From positions 2,052,836-2,116,835 of the forward strand of contig NZ_JACHGY010000001.1 of assembly GCF_014207595.1 (NCBI RefSeq): DNA of 64,000 nt, read 5' to 3'. Both the position numbers and the translations under genes were made by a program. The stretch is from Algisphaera agarilytica (GTDB lineage Bacteria; Planctomycetota; Phycisphaerae; Phycisphaerales; Phycisphaeraceae). Positions 1-8,845 of the stretch are shown here, piece after piece. The first letter of the stretch is position 1. Each line of letters begins with the position of its first letter. The notes below the pieces were generated by a model. It did not search any database. It saw only the letters and a list, made by a program, of their open reading frames with translations, and was not told the DNA's origin.

Positions 1-567
1 GGGATCGTATTCCAACCTGGTTTTTGCCAACGACCACGACATCGCTTCGCCGACAGCCGAATCGGTATTCTCAAACGTCAGGCTGTACGAAGAGCCGATG
101 GCTCCTATTTTCTTCCCCAACTATTCGTTGCAGGGTGTGACGGGTCAGGATATTGAAGGCAGTAGCGTCATTGAGGACGGTGGTACGACACTCCGGCTGA
201 CCGGTAATCAGTGGAAGGCTATCGATCTTGGTAGCTATCAGATTACGGCCAACACCGTTTTGGAGTTTGACTTCAGCAGCTCTGCCATCGGTGAGGTTCA
301 CGGTATTGGTTTTGATAACGACATAACAGCCTACACGGGTGCGGTTGATGGCCCGCAGTACTTCAAGGTTGCGGGTACCCAGACCACCTCGGGTTTCAAT
401 GCCGTCTTCGACGATTATGATCCATCGGAAGGCACGAAGGCCTACAAGATCTACGTGGGCCACCACGCTTCGGGATCGTATTCCAACCTGGTTTTTGCCA
501 ACGACCACGACATCGCTTCGCCGACAGCCGAATCGGTATTCTCAAACGTCAGGCTGTACGAAGAGCC
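1..567 (+). repeat. In-frame direct repeat of a 157-codon module
   Basis: Bases 1-96 are identical to 472-567, an offset of 471 bp (157 codons) that keeps the reading frame. Only the end of the first copy lies in the window, so the lectin-like module is present at least twice in tandem. Identity stops exactly at base 96/567, where the linker differs. Confidence 0.95.
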
Positions 568-3500
568 AGCTACACCGACGGTTATTATGGCCAACGCTAC
601 AGGGCCAAGTAGCGTTAATGAGGGCAGCCCCTATACACTTGCTCTATCGGCGTCCGGGGCAACCGTTACGACCTGGGAAATCGACTGGGGTGACGGCATG
701 GTGGAAGTGCTTCCTGGCACCACGCAGTCCGCGACACATTTCTACGCCGATGGTGAGTCAGTACACAGCATTACCGCCACCGCGAGCAACGGTACGAACA
801 CATACAGCGTCAGCGGTTCGCAATCTGTTGGCGATTTCAATCGTGACGGATCTATAACGAACGATGACGGGCAGGCCGCGCTTTTCTTTTTGACACCATT
901 AGGGTCGCTCAACGCGCCTTGGGATGTAGATTTGGTTGGCGACTTCAATGGTGATGGGATATTTAGCCAAGATGATCTTTCGCACTTAAGTGATGCGATC
1001 AACAATGGCACGCCGACGGGCTCATTTGTACCGGTTCAAGTCTTGGATGTCGCTCCCACGCTTTCGATTACTCGCAGCGCTGCTGTTGAAGTGGGCCAAG
1101 TTTACTCTTTGATGTTAGATGTTACGGATCCTGGTGAGGATGTGATCACTCAGTGGTCTATTGACTGGGGTGACAATTCGGTAATAGAAATTGAGCCCGG
1201 TTCCACTTCACTATTCACTCACAGTTACACGAATACCGGTACGTTTAAGATAATTGTTACTGCCGCGGACGATGCTGGTACATATACCAAATTAGTATCC
1301 GTTGAAGTAGTGCCACAGTTCACAGCTGATCCTAAAGGTATCGGCGACTTTAACCAGGATGGCCAGACTGATGCCGATGATATTGATATTCTTTACGGCT
1401 ACATCAATGCGGTGGGGGTTGGCGGGCAGCCGCAAAACACGAGTCAACGAGCAGGCGATCTGTTTAACGATGGCGTCTTAGATCAGCGTGATATGGATCA
1501 CTTGATTTGGGGCTTGCTCGGAACGCAATACGGTGATGTGAATCTGGATGGTATGGTAGACCATCAAGACGAAGATCTTATTGCTTCATACATGGGGGCC
1601 TCGGTAACAGGCTGGGAGTTAGGGGACTTCGATGGAGACGGCGATCACGATACCGCAGATCAAGCCGTTTTGGTTGCGAATTATGGGTTTCGTGCATACA
1701 CCCCTGTCAATCTCACGGGAACCAATGGTAACGACATACTCTACGGTTTCCGCGGAGACGACGTAATTTCAGGTGGTGATGGTCATGACTTCCTCTGGGG
1801 TGGAGAGGGTAACGATACGATTGAGGGCGGGGTTGGCATTGACACAGTAGGGGGAATTTCAGCGGGAGATCTGGTACGTCAACATGAAGGCGTTGATCAT
1901 GACGGTGACCGCATCATTAACATTCGTGAGGTTTTCGGGGTTGGGACCGATCCGGCAAGCTATCGAGACACAGATTTAGATGCGTTGCCCGACGATTGGG
2001 AGATCGCATACTTCGGGAGTGATCTTAGTGTCATCGGCAAAAACACAAATGGATCCTACAGCGACTTCGACAGTGACAACCTTACTGATTTTGAGGATTT
2101 TCTTTTCGGGACAAACCCGACTTTGGATGACAGTGACGGGGATAGTGTGTTGGATGGCGATGAGGTGCAGCAAGGATCTAACGCTCTATCATCCGCAGAC
2201 GGCGGTATTGCACTAGCCTCTGATCATTACGAATACATCACGGTTAATGTGTATGATCCCAGTCTTACTGAACCCCACCCAGACCCGAATGTCACGTGGT
2301 ATACCGGGGCGACGGAGCAGTGGGGAGTCCATCTTGGAAACATTTTCCATACATCATCTAATCCATTTAGTTTCCAAGAAGCAGAATCATATCGCTTCAC
2401 TAAAGGGACAAGTCATGAAATACGTTTACAGCACCTATTGACTAAGCAGGAATTCCTAGATCTGGGTGGCGTGGCGGATTATGACTGGACTTTGAACTTC
2501 AGCGATTCTTCAGATTATTTTGTTATCGATAACAACACCCCTAAACTAACGGGTCTTCATTACAACTACGGCACCGACGGTTTCGACCTCACGCAAGGGT
2601 TGTCTGCAGACCTACACATCCCTCATTTTGATCTCGATATCGACTCTGATAATAATGAAGGCACCGTCCGTACGGATGACGAAGATCGTATTGAAGCTAC
2701 CAATGATAAGCGAGTCGTCATTCATCGTGGCGACCGTGATGGCGATGGGGTTGTCGACACACACGACTATGATGGGGTCGCGGGCCTTGAGTTTACTCCT
2801 ATCACATTGTCTTTGTCGGACAATCTACAATTCGCCAACGCCAGCGTTATCGATCTAACTTTTCACTATGATGCGGTCGAGCCCGTGGACTTGCTTGGCG
2901 CTGACACACCGCCGGTTGAGACTGGGGAGTTCCGGATTTGGAAGGCGAACGTAAGTGCAGACCGATCAGATTGGGCATCGTTTTACATCGAGCCCGACAC
3001 CAAGATATCGGCGAGTTCTCTCGGGCTTCAGCCCGGCGGCTCGGTGACGTTATACCTCGAAGGGGTATATTCGTCGCCCGGCGAATCGCTGATCGTGGAT
3101 GTTGATGTGACCGGCGAACTCTCGCCCGGCGAAACATGGCAAGGTACGTTGACTGACAAAGTACGAATCTCTTCTTCAGGGCTGGTAATCCATACGGATG
3201 CGGACAACGACGGGGATATTGACTATAACCGCCGCGAACATATCCATAAATATTGGGGCGCGGGTGGATTAACCGTGGTTAACCGCGGTGATATCGATGG
3301 TGACTCCATCCCTGATTTTGCCGACGGCATGAACCTCTTTGGTGCCTTTGAAGACACGGATGATCGGATCAAGGGTTTTCCGAAGTTCCAGAACCTGCGT
3401 GTAGGTATTCCGCAACTCAACAATACGGTAATCGATCAGGTCCGTTTTGTTTACAGCGATTCAGCCCCTGACCAAGTTCAACGCAATGAGATTGGTCAAA

Positions 3501-5494
3501 TGGGTGATATGGTGTTCTCATCTTTCACCACGGAAACCCAAGGTCACTTCAGGGTGTGGTTGGCTGACGGGTATAGGAGGGATCCGGATGCGGTTAACGC
3601 CGCTGGCCCGGGCGACTATATACCTAGTGGAGAATGGTTGACCGCCCAGCAGCTCGATATCGAACTAGACGGCGGTGACACGCTTCACACCTATGTTGAA
3701 TCGATAAACGGCTCTGCTGAGCCCCAGACCATATTGGTACAACTCCTCGCTAGCGACGGTACGCTCTACGAAGATATAGTCCGTTACACACCGTTCGACC
3801 CGGAAATCGTGGTTACGGAGGAGAAGATTGCTGGCTTCCAGGTGATTCATGGTGACGGTGTCAGCCCGATCTACGGAACATCAGGCAGAGATATTATATA
3901 TGGTACCGCAAACGCGGATATCATCGATGCAGGAGATGGAGACGATCTTATCGTGACCTATGCCGGCAACGATAGCGTCAACGCCGGTGCGGGCGCGGAT
4001 CGGATTTTCGCTTGGTCGGGCGACAAGATAATTGCGGTTGATTCCTCAGATATTGTCAGCCATCAGACGGGCATCAACCCAAGTGCGGTGTCTCTGACAA
4101 ATAATGACGTGATTGATTTGGATATCGAAGTATCCGCTTCGGCTATTCAGGCTCAGGTCGTAGGGGCGGGTGGAGGTGGCCTAGCGGCGTTTACCGGCGA
4201 AGACATTATCGAAGCCTACAAATGGGCGTATGGAGATGATGATGTTTGGCTAGCAGCATATCAACATGCTGGTGGGGAAGTTCGCGGTGTAGCTGGGGAT
4301 AACGTTTTGTTTAGTAAATGGAACTTCAACCGTTTGACAAACCCGAATACCGGAGGGCTTGTCGGTATGGAAGTCCTCATTCAATACAACATCGGCAACG
4401 TACTTGACGCTGCGATGGCGTTGAGAAAAGCCATCCTCAGCAAGGCTACGGTTTGGGGGCCCTCAGATTTCCAAGACTATATGAATATGGTTTTTGCTGA
4501 TCCAAAAGTCGATCGGCAGACGTTTGATCAAACTATGCTGGCCTGGCGCGAGATGCGAAAACGCCAGATCGAGTATGTGAGGGAAACTACCTCATTGCTG
4601 GCATCTGTTTATCTTGAGGGTCTCACTATCGCTTTTGGTGCAGGAGCACAGCTAGCACTTGCTGTGATCGAATTACCCGACACAGTTAGAGACATTTCAT
4701 CAGTCGCAAATGCTGCATTTAGCTTAGTGCGGAGTCTGCCTGGGCGTTTCGAAGATTGGGTTGATGACGAACCAGATCATAATGAAGGCCCATTGTTAGA
4801 TGATGTTTTGCCAGGTGCTTCTTCAATTTTGGCAAACACCAATGCAAGCATAAATAATGAATCGGTCTCAAGTATTGATCTGGAATTTAGTGCCGTAGCT
4901 GCAGCTGGACAGAGGATCGCACGCGCATTGATTAAGCTTGGCGATTTTGGTGAATTCCGAGCTTATCGCGATGTTATCCGGCCAGTAATTAATGGGGTCG
5001 AGTCTCCTCTAGGATTTATATGGCGAAAAGATTTTGACCTTAAGCTTGATGTCAAGGAGTTTAATGGGCGACGCACTTTAGTCCTTGGTACGGCGCAAGA
5101 GACGGGCGGTACTCATGCAGCTACCATCAGCCGGATTACTAACGATATGCTTAAGAACGCCCCGGCACATAAAGAATATTTGTACGTCGGGTTGAATCGT
5201 TCGCTACGTACAATGCTGGACACGGGCGAGGCGTTAAATGGAAGTAAGCCCACGCGTTTGTTTAATGATCAGTTTTATCGTCACCGGCCTGATATCTTTG
5301 CGGTGTATCGTGATAAGAATTCGGGGTTGTTGAAGGTAGAGTTACATGAGGTAGTGTCGCAGACGCAACTCTCAGAGACTAGTCGTCAAGCGATTCAACA
5401 AAACTTGGATGATATGATGGCGCAAATAGGTAGACTTAGTGGAAGTCTTGTGACGCCTGTGACAAAACTCCATGATATGGATCCTGCATCATGA
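1..5494 (+). CDS. Giant secreted multidomain protein with C-terminal nuclease-like toxin domain (5' end outside window)
   Basis: The frame is open from base 2, so the gene begins upstream. Numbering from the Met at 98 for convenience: a beta-sandwich lectin-like module (about 4-157), PKD domain (160-243, WxIDWGDG), dockerin-like calcium repeats (GDFNRDGSI, GDFNGDGIF), a second PKD (315-400), more dockerin-like repeats (GDFNQDGQTDADD, GDVNLDGMVD), RTX nonapeptides (541-578), thrombospondin-3-like acidic repeats (605-705), further beta modules, a second RTX block (1258-1308), a helical stretch (1340-1600) and a C-terminal domain (about 1606-1798) with an RPD...HEVVSQTQ pattern like a restriction-endonuclease fold. 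The layout, calcium-binding export modules followed by a variable C-terminal domain and an overlapping small gene, is that of a polymorphic toxin. Codon use is less GC-rich than the core genome, suggesting transfer. Toxin activity is inference. Confidence 0.75.
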   Translation, partial: GSYSNLVFANDHDIASPTAESVFSNVRLYEEPMAPIFFPNYSLQGVTGQDIEGSSVIEDGGTTLRLTGNQWKAIDLGSYQITANTVLEFDFSSSAIGEVHGIGFDNDITAYTGAVDGPQYFKVAGTQTTSGFNAVFDDYDPSEGTKAYKIYVGHHASGSYSNLVFANDHDIASPTAESVFSNVRLYEEPATPTVIMANATGPSSVNEGSPYTLALSASGATVTTWEIDWGDGMVEVLPGTTQSATHFYADGESVHSITATASNGTNTYSVSGSQSVGDFNRDGSITNDDGQAALFFLTPLGSLNAPWDVDLVGDFNGDGIFSQDDLSHLSDAINNGTPTGSFVPVQVLDVAPTLSITRSAAVEVGQVYSLMLDVTDPGEDVITQWSIDWGDNSVIEIEPGSTSLFTHSYTNTGTFKIIVTAADDAGTYTKLVSVEVVPQFTADPKGIGDFNQDGQTDADDIDILYGYINAVGVGGQPQNTSQRAGDLFNDGVLDQRDMDHLIWGLLGTQYGDVNLDGMVDHQDEDLIASYMGASVTGWELGDFDGDGDHDTADQAVLVANYGFRAYTPVNLTGTNGNDILYGFRGDDVISGGDGHDFLWGGEGNDTIEGGVGIDTVGGISAGDLVRQHEGVDHDGDRIINIREVFGVGTDPASYRDTDLDALPDDWEIAYFGSDLSVIGKNTNGSYSDFDSDNLTDFEDFLFGTNPTLDDSDGDSVLDGDEVQQGSNALSSADGGIALASDHYEYITVNVYDPSLTEPHPDPNVTWYTGATEQWGVHLGNIFHTSSNPFSFQEAESYRFTKGTSHEIRLQHLLTKQEFLDLGGVADYDWTLNFSDSSDYFVIDNNTPKLTGLHYNYGTDGFDLTQGLSADLHIPHFDLDIDSDNNEGTVRTDDEDRIEATNDKRVVIHRGDRDGDGVVDTHDYDGVAGLEFTPITLSLSDNLQFANASVIDLTFHYDAVEPVDLLGADTPPVETGEFRIWKANVSADRSDWASFYIEPDTKISASSLGLQPGGSVTLYLEGVYSSPGESLIVDVDVTGELSPGETWQGTLTDKVRISSSGLVIHTDADNDGDIDYNRREHIHKYWGAGGLTVVNRGDIDGDSIPDFADGMNLFGAFEDTDDRIKGFPKFQNLRVGIPQLNNTVIDQVRFVYSDSAPDQVQRNEIGQMGDMVFSSFTTETQGHFRVWLADGYRRDPDAVNAAGPGDYIPSGEWLTAQQLDIELDGGDTLHTYVESINGSAEPQTILVQLLASDGTLYEDIVRYTPFDPEIVVTEEKIAGFQVIHGDGVSPIYGTSGRDIIYGTANADIIDAGDGDDLIVTYAGNDSVNAGAGADRIFAWSGDKIIAVDSSDIVSHQTGINPSAVSLTNNDVIDLDIEVSASAIQAQVVGAGGGGLAAFTGEDIIEAYKWAYGDDDVWLAAYQHAGGEVRGVAGDNVLFSKWNFNRLTNPNTGGLVGMEVLIQYNIGNVLDAAMALRKAILSKATVWGPSDFQDYMNMVFADPKVDRQTFDQTMLAWREMRKRQIEYVRETTSLLASVYLEGLTIAFGAGAQLALAVIELPDTVRDISSVANAAFSLVRSLPGRFEDWVDDEPDHNEGPLLDDVLPGASSILANTNASINNESVSSIDLEFSAVAAAGQRIARALIKLGDFGEFRAYRDVIRPVINGVESPLGFIWRKDFDLKLDVKEFNGRRTLVLGTAQETGGTHAATISRITNDMLKNAPAHKEYLYVGLNRSLRTMLDTGEALNGSKPTRLFNDQFYRHRPDIFAVYRDKNSGLLKVELHEVVSQTQLSETSRQAIQQNLDDMMAQIGRLSGSLVTPVTKLHDMDPAS

Positions 5495-6444
5495 ATATCG
5501 GTCCTGATAAAGAAGATTTAGCAATCTGCTTTGCAAGTCATTTAGGTTTAAGTGAGCCTCTGAAGGTTAAGTCGCTGTTTTTCTGGTTGTACCAGCAATA
5601 TCTTGAACTTGGGTACCGTCCACACCACATGAGTTTCAAGGCTCAAGCGAGTGATCGGGTGCGTAAGTTTCGTGGTATCAATGACTGTAAAAACCGGATG
5701 ACGGCTGATGAGTGGATGCGTACTGATAGTGTCGGATTAACTTATGGCGAGCCCCATCTCCGAAAGTCGGGCGGGCCAATCAGTTGGACGATGCAAAGCA
5801 CTGTTAGTCGTCATTATGTGTCGGAATATGATCGCGAAGAATATTTTTGGATGAGATCGAGATGGGAGGCGGATTGGTGTGTATTTGCTGCGTGGAGCGG
5901 CATAAATGAAGCTGATGTGATAGCTAGGCAGATTGGTTTCGCCAAGCAGATAGTTGATGATTACGGTTATCTATTTTGGATGCGCCGCGGATCAGCTCCG
6001 AGTTTTTACATCGGCGGAACTGATTTCAGTACAGCCTGTCGAAATGAGGAACAAGCGAATAACGTGGGGGCGTGGCGGAATAATAAAGAGCATTTTAACG
6101 TCCCGCTTCTCCGTGACATCTATCCTTATAACTTTTTCACCAAGAAGTATCTCAACCTTCCGGTAGGTGACATAACCCTTGCGGGCTGGATCGACTCTGA
6201 TCGTGGGCGGGGGGTGCTAACAAGGCTGACTGACAAAGTGATGATGTGGGAGCCTGTCGTTGAAAATATCCCCGCAATCCGGGAGACATTGTTCCGGGCA
6301 GGTGTGATGTTCTACTGGCGGTTCTACGCACAGGATGAATACTATCGCATGGACGGCCCCCGGTCGCTCCGAGACGACGAGGCAACCCCAGATATTTTCA
6401 CGAAAAAATTTTATGAAGGACTTGATCCGAAATTGACATTATAG
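5491..6444 (+). CDS. Candidate immunity protein for the upstream toxin
   Basis: A 317-residue protein without signal peptide or membrane segment, so probably cytoplasmic. Its ATG overlaps the stop of the toxin gene (ATGA at 5491-5494), implying translational coupling. It is rich in Trp and Tyr, and its second half carries a DIYPYNFFTKKYLNLPVG stretch followed by GWI and ..IPAIRETLFRAG, a layout that I associate with large immunity-type families (Imm52/DUF5953-like) near effector genes; this family link is from memory and unverified. Position and coupling are the main evidence. It ends with TAG, showing that TAG is an ordinary stop here. Alternative: an unrelated accessory protein. Confidence 0.6.
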   Translation: MNIGPDKEDLAICFASHLGLSEPLKVKSLFFWLYQQYLELGYRPHHMSFKAQASDRVRKFRGINDCKNRMTADEWMRTDSVGLTYGEPHLRKSGGPISWTMQSTVSRHYVSEYDREEYFWMRSRWEADWCVFAAWSGINEADVIARQIGFAKQIVDDYGYLFWMRRGSAPSFYIGGTDFSTACRNEEQANNVGAWRNNKEHFNVPLLRDIYPYNFFTKKYLNLPVGDITLAGWIDSDRGRGVLTRLTDKVMMWEPVVENIPAIRETLFRAGVMFYWRFYAQDEYYRMDGPRSLRDDEATPDIFTKKFYEGLDPKLTL

Positions 6445-6515
6445 TTATCTGCAAAATCCCAGGTATCGGACCTGTGAGACGCGTTGTTCTGGGCTAAACC
6501 GATGCGTCGAACAAC

Positions 6516-7015
6516 TCACTGGGCAGCCGGTTTGGGGTAGGCGTATTCGTGCGCCTGATTGACAATTGCTATTACGGTTCCCAGCTCATCGCAATCTCTT
6601 GGGGAGAACACCAGTACAAGACCAGGTGGCAACTTTCCCTGTTTAACCACGAAGTGATCTTCTCCCCACCTCTTTGATTTGGCTTCCTCGGCTTCCACGG
6701 CTTCCTTAGCTGGCAGCTGTACATGCTGCTGCCGCTGTCGGGGCGCGGGTGTATGTGTGCGGACTCCCGGCCCACAATGAAAGCCTAGTGATTGCACTCG
6801 ACGTCTTCGTGCATGACCAGGGCGCGAGACCCGGGCACCGAAATGCCGCTGGGCTCGTTGTCGACGTGAGGTAACGAGAAGCACCATTCGTGCAGTTCAT
6901 CGATAACGCCCTGCGGGCCGTGCTGGGTCAACTGCGAGTGAGGCAGGCTGCTGGTCGTCTCTGGGCTGGGGCCCGATCGCGGCTTTAGGCTGAATTGGCT
7001 CATGACTGACTCCAT
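6516..7015 (-). pseudogene. DUF5519 (luciferase-domain) family protein, broken
   Basis: Two reading frames together give a typical DUF5519 protein: PSGISVPGSRALVMHEDVECNH, then an in-frame TAG (6785-6787), then AFIVGRESAHIHPRPD in the same frame, then a one-base shift near 6719-6727 into HVQLPAKEAVEAEEA and VLVFSPRDCDELGTVIAIVN to the stop at 6516. The TAG sits where the family usually has Glu, so a single GAG-to-TAG change explains it. Start is the ATG at 7015 or, more likely, 7003. It is divergent from the solute-binding gene and shares its regulatory region. Either recent decay or assembly error; two independent lesions favour decay. Confidence 0.75.
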
Positions 7016-7050
7016 ACAAGTAATTTTTAAAGCACTGCTATTTATATAGT

Positions 7051-7067
7051 ACTAACTAAAAGTTAGT
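7051..7067. promoter_or_regulatory. Palindromic operator between divergent genes (candidate HxlR site)
   Basis: The perfect inverted repeat ACTAACT-AAA-AGTTAGT lies between the DUF5519 remnant and the solute-binding gene, next to a TATATAGTA sequence that could be a -10 element on either strand. The eleven bases ACTAACTAAAA recur in inverse orientation upstream of the HxlR gene (8648-8658), so this is a good candidate binding site for that regulator. Confidence 0.65.
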
Positions 7068-7136
7068 GTATAAAGGCAATTCGCCTCGGACAACCGTGGC
7101 TTAGACGCAATCTTTACAAACCAAGTACATACAACC

Positions 7137-8221
7137 ATGACCATATTCAAAGTTGCCCTTATGGCCGTACTGTGCATCGCTTTAGGTGTTCAGGTTGCGG
7201 CATCCGATATCGAGACCCGCTCGCTCGATGAACTATACGCCGCAGCCCTAGCCCAAGGCGGGCATTTCGTTCTCCGCGCAGGTGGCGACAAGCCCGACCA
7301 GATCGATTACTACCTCGACAAGTTCAAGGCGCGATTTCCGGAGCTCAAAGTGACACACAGCGTGGACGTGAGTCTCAACCACGCGCCCCGCTACGACAAC
7401 GCAAGGGAGGCAGGCGGTAAAGAGAATGTGCCTGATGTCATCCAGTTCCAGACACTGCACGACTTCGAGTACTACAAAGAGCACGGCCTGATCGAGGCCT
7501 ACAAGCCTCGGCACTGGGACAAGGTGTTCCCGGATCACAAGGACCCAGCGGCTATTGGACCAGTTTGTACGGCGTCACCTTCAGCAACTACGTCAACCCC
7601 GAAGTATTGGGGGATACCCAAGCCCCGCGAGACGCCATGGACTACCTCAACCCCGCGCTCAAGGGAAAGATCATTCTGACCTACCCACACGACGACGATG
7701 CGGTTCTGTATCAGTTCTGGATGTTAAAGGAGCAATACGGCTGGGAGTACCTGGAAAAGCTGGTGGCTAATGAGCCGAAGTGGGTCCGGGGTACCGCCTG
7801 GCCGTATGTTGCCATCAACAATGGCTGGTACGCGGCGAGTTTCACCACGTTCTGGGCGTTTGAGCCTTTCCCCAATCAAAAGACCGAGTTCCTGCTACCC
7901 GAGAAGGACTTCTTCCTGACCTGGTTCCAGACGGGCGCCATACCCACGCAAGCCAAAAATAAGGATGCCGCAAAGCTGTACCTGAATTGGATGCTCTCCG
8001 AAGAGTTTCAGGGGACGTGGCTTCAGTTCCCGGTTCGCTATGACATCGAAGCGCCTGGCGGCTATCAATCGGTTCTCCACCACAACACCTCACCGGGCGA
8101 TTTCCGGCGCTGGATGATTAAGAGGGACTTAGTTGAACGCTTCCGGCTGCAGATGAGACAGCTCATTGGCGAACCACAGGGCCCGACACCCGTAGACATC
8201 GACTACACCGTGAAGCCCTGA
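7137..8221 (+). pseudogene. Extracellular solute-binding protein, frameshifted
   Basis: The N-terminal part has a signal peptide (MTIFKVALMAVLCIALGVQVAAS) and a periplasmic binding protein start (FVLRAGGDKPDQIDYYLDKF); the C-terminal part continues one frame away from about 7553 (GYWTSLYGVTFSNYVNP to the stop at 8221). One missing base around 7549-7553 restores a 361-residue protein of normal family length, similar to Fe3+/polyamine-type ABC binding proteins. No permease or ATPase gene is adjacent, so it would be an orphan binding protein. Divergent from the DUF5519 remnant across a palindromic operator. Confidence 0.75.
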
Positions 8222-8244
8222 TCGGCATCACTGTTCGCTCCCAA

Positions 8245-8270
8245 AACCCGTCTCACGACGGGTTGTTTTT
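8245..8270 (+). terminator. Rho-independent terminator
   Basis: Stem AACCCGTC / GACGGGTT with a short loop followed by GTTTTT, 24 bp after the solute-binding gene stop. The stop codon of the convergent HxlR gene (8253-8255) lies inside the hairpin, so the two genes share the 3' boundary. Confidence 0.75.
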
Positions 8271-8615
8271 CGCATATTTCTTTTGGGCTCTTCGGACGGT
8301 GGGCGCGTTGTCCTTGTACCACCTCTCAAGCTCACCGAAGATGGGTTCGAGTGTCTTAATCAGACTAGTGGCTTCATACTCAACATGAGGGGGAATGCTC
8401 TGGTGCTGGATTCTTTTGACGAGACCGTCACGCTGTAGCTCGCGTAATTGTTGGGCAAGCATTTTCTGGGAGACACCGCCCACGGCGCGCTGCAGCTCAT
8501 TAAAGCGCAGACGCTGGTCCTTGAGGTTCCAGAGGATCTCTGGCTTCCACTTCCCGGCAAATACACCAAGGGTTTGCGCAATCGGGCAAGATGGCTGGCC
8601 GGCGTCTTTACTCAT
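8253..8615 (-). CDS. HxlR-family winged-helix transcriptional regulator
   Basis: About 120 residues, normal for the family. The conserved N-terminal CPIAQTLGVFAGKWKPEILWNL motif and the recognition region FNELQRAVGGVSQKMLAQQLREL are clear, as is the wing with GLVKRIQHQSIPPHVEYEAT. The ATG at 8615 is preferred over an upstream TTG at 8633. HxlR proteins are dimeric repressors or activators often responding to reactive electrophiles or redox stress; the Cys in CPIA is the usual sensor position. The gene is preceded by a copy of the ACTAACTAAAA motif found in the 7051-7067 palindrome, indicating autoregulation and control of the divergent pair. Confidence 0.93.
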   Translation of the reverse strand: MSKDAGQPSCPIAQTLGVFAGKWKPEILWNLKDQRLRFNELQRAVGGVSQKMLAQQLRELQRDGLVKRIQHQSIPPHVEYEATSLIKTLEPIFGELERWYKDNAPTVRRAQKKYAKNNPS

Positions 8616-8644
8616 GGCGTCTATGCGGAACAACTCGGGCGGTT

Positions 8645-8670
8645 ACGTTTTAGTTAGTGCTATCTATAGT
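8645..8670 (-). promoter_or_regulatory. Second copy of the HxlR operator motif with -10-like box
   Basis: On the minus strand this reads TATAGATAGCACTAACTAAAA, closely matching TATATAGTACTAACTAAAA at 7043-7061 (the shared core is ACTAACTAAAA, 8648-8658 plus strand). It lies 30-55 bp upstream of the HxlR start, consistent with an autoregulated promoter. Confidence 0.6.
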
Positions 8671-8845
8671 ATTGCGTCCCCATTCGCCAATTCAACCAAG
8701 GGTACCTAGGGAGCCACAGGATGGTGCTGGCCCGAGCCCTGTGGTGGCGCTGGGGTAGCGGAGCCTGTGCCAGAGACAAACTCAGAAAATACTCCTCCAG
8801 ACATATTTGGCATAATTCGACTTTGGCTTCGCATTTGAAGGCAAA

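Noticed and set aside
98-100. ATG at 98 as the start of the giant protein
   Set aside because: The frame is open upstream to the window edge and bases 1-96 encode a copy of the module end found at 472-567, so this Met is internal.
3010-3040. Copy of the family C palindrome in the giant protein (CGGGCTTCAGCCCGG)
   Set aside because: Only about 13 bases shared with the true copies and no flanking identity; may be chance.
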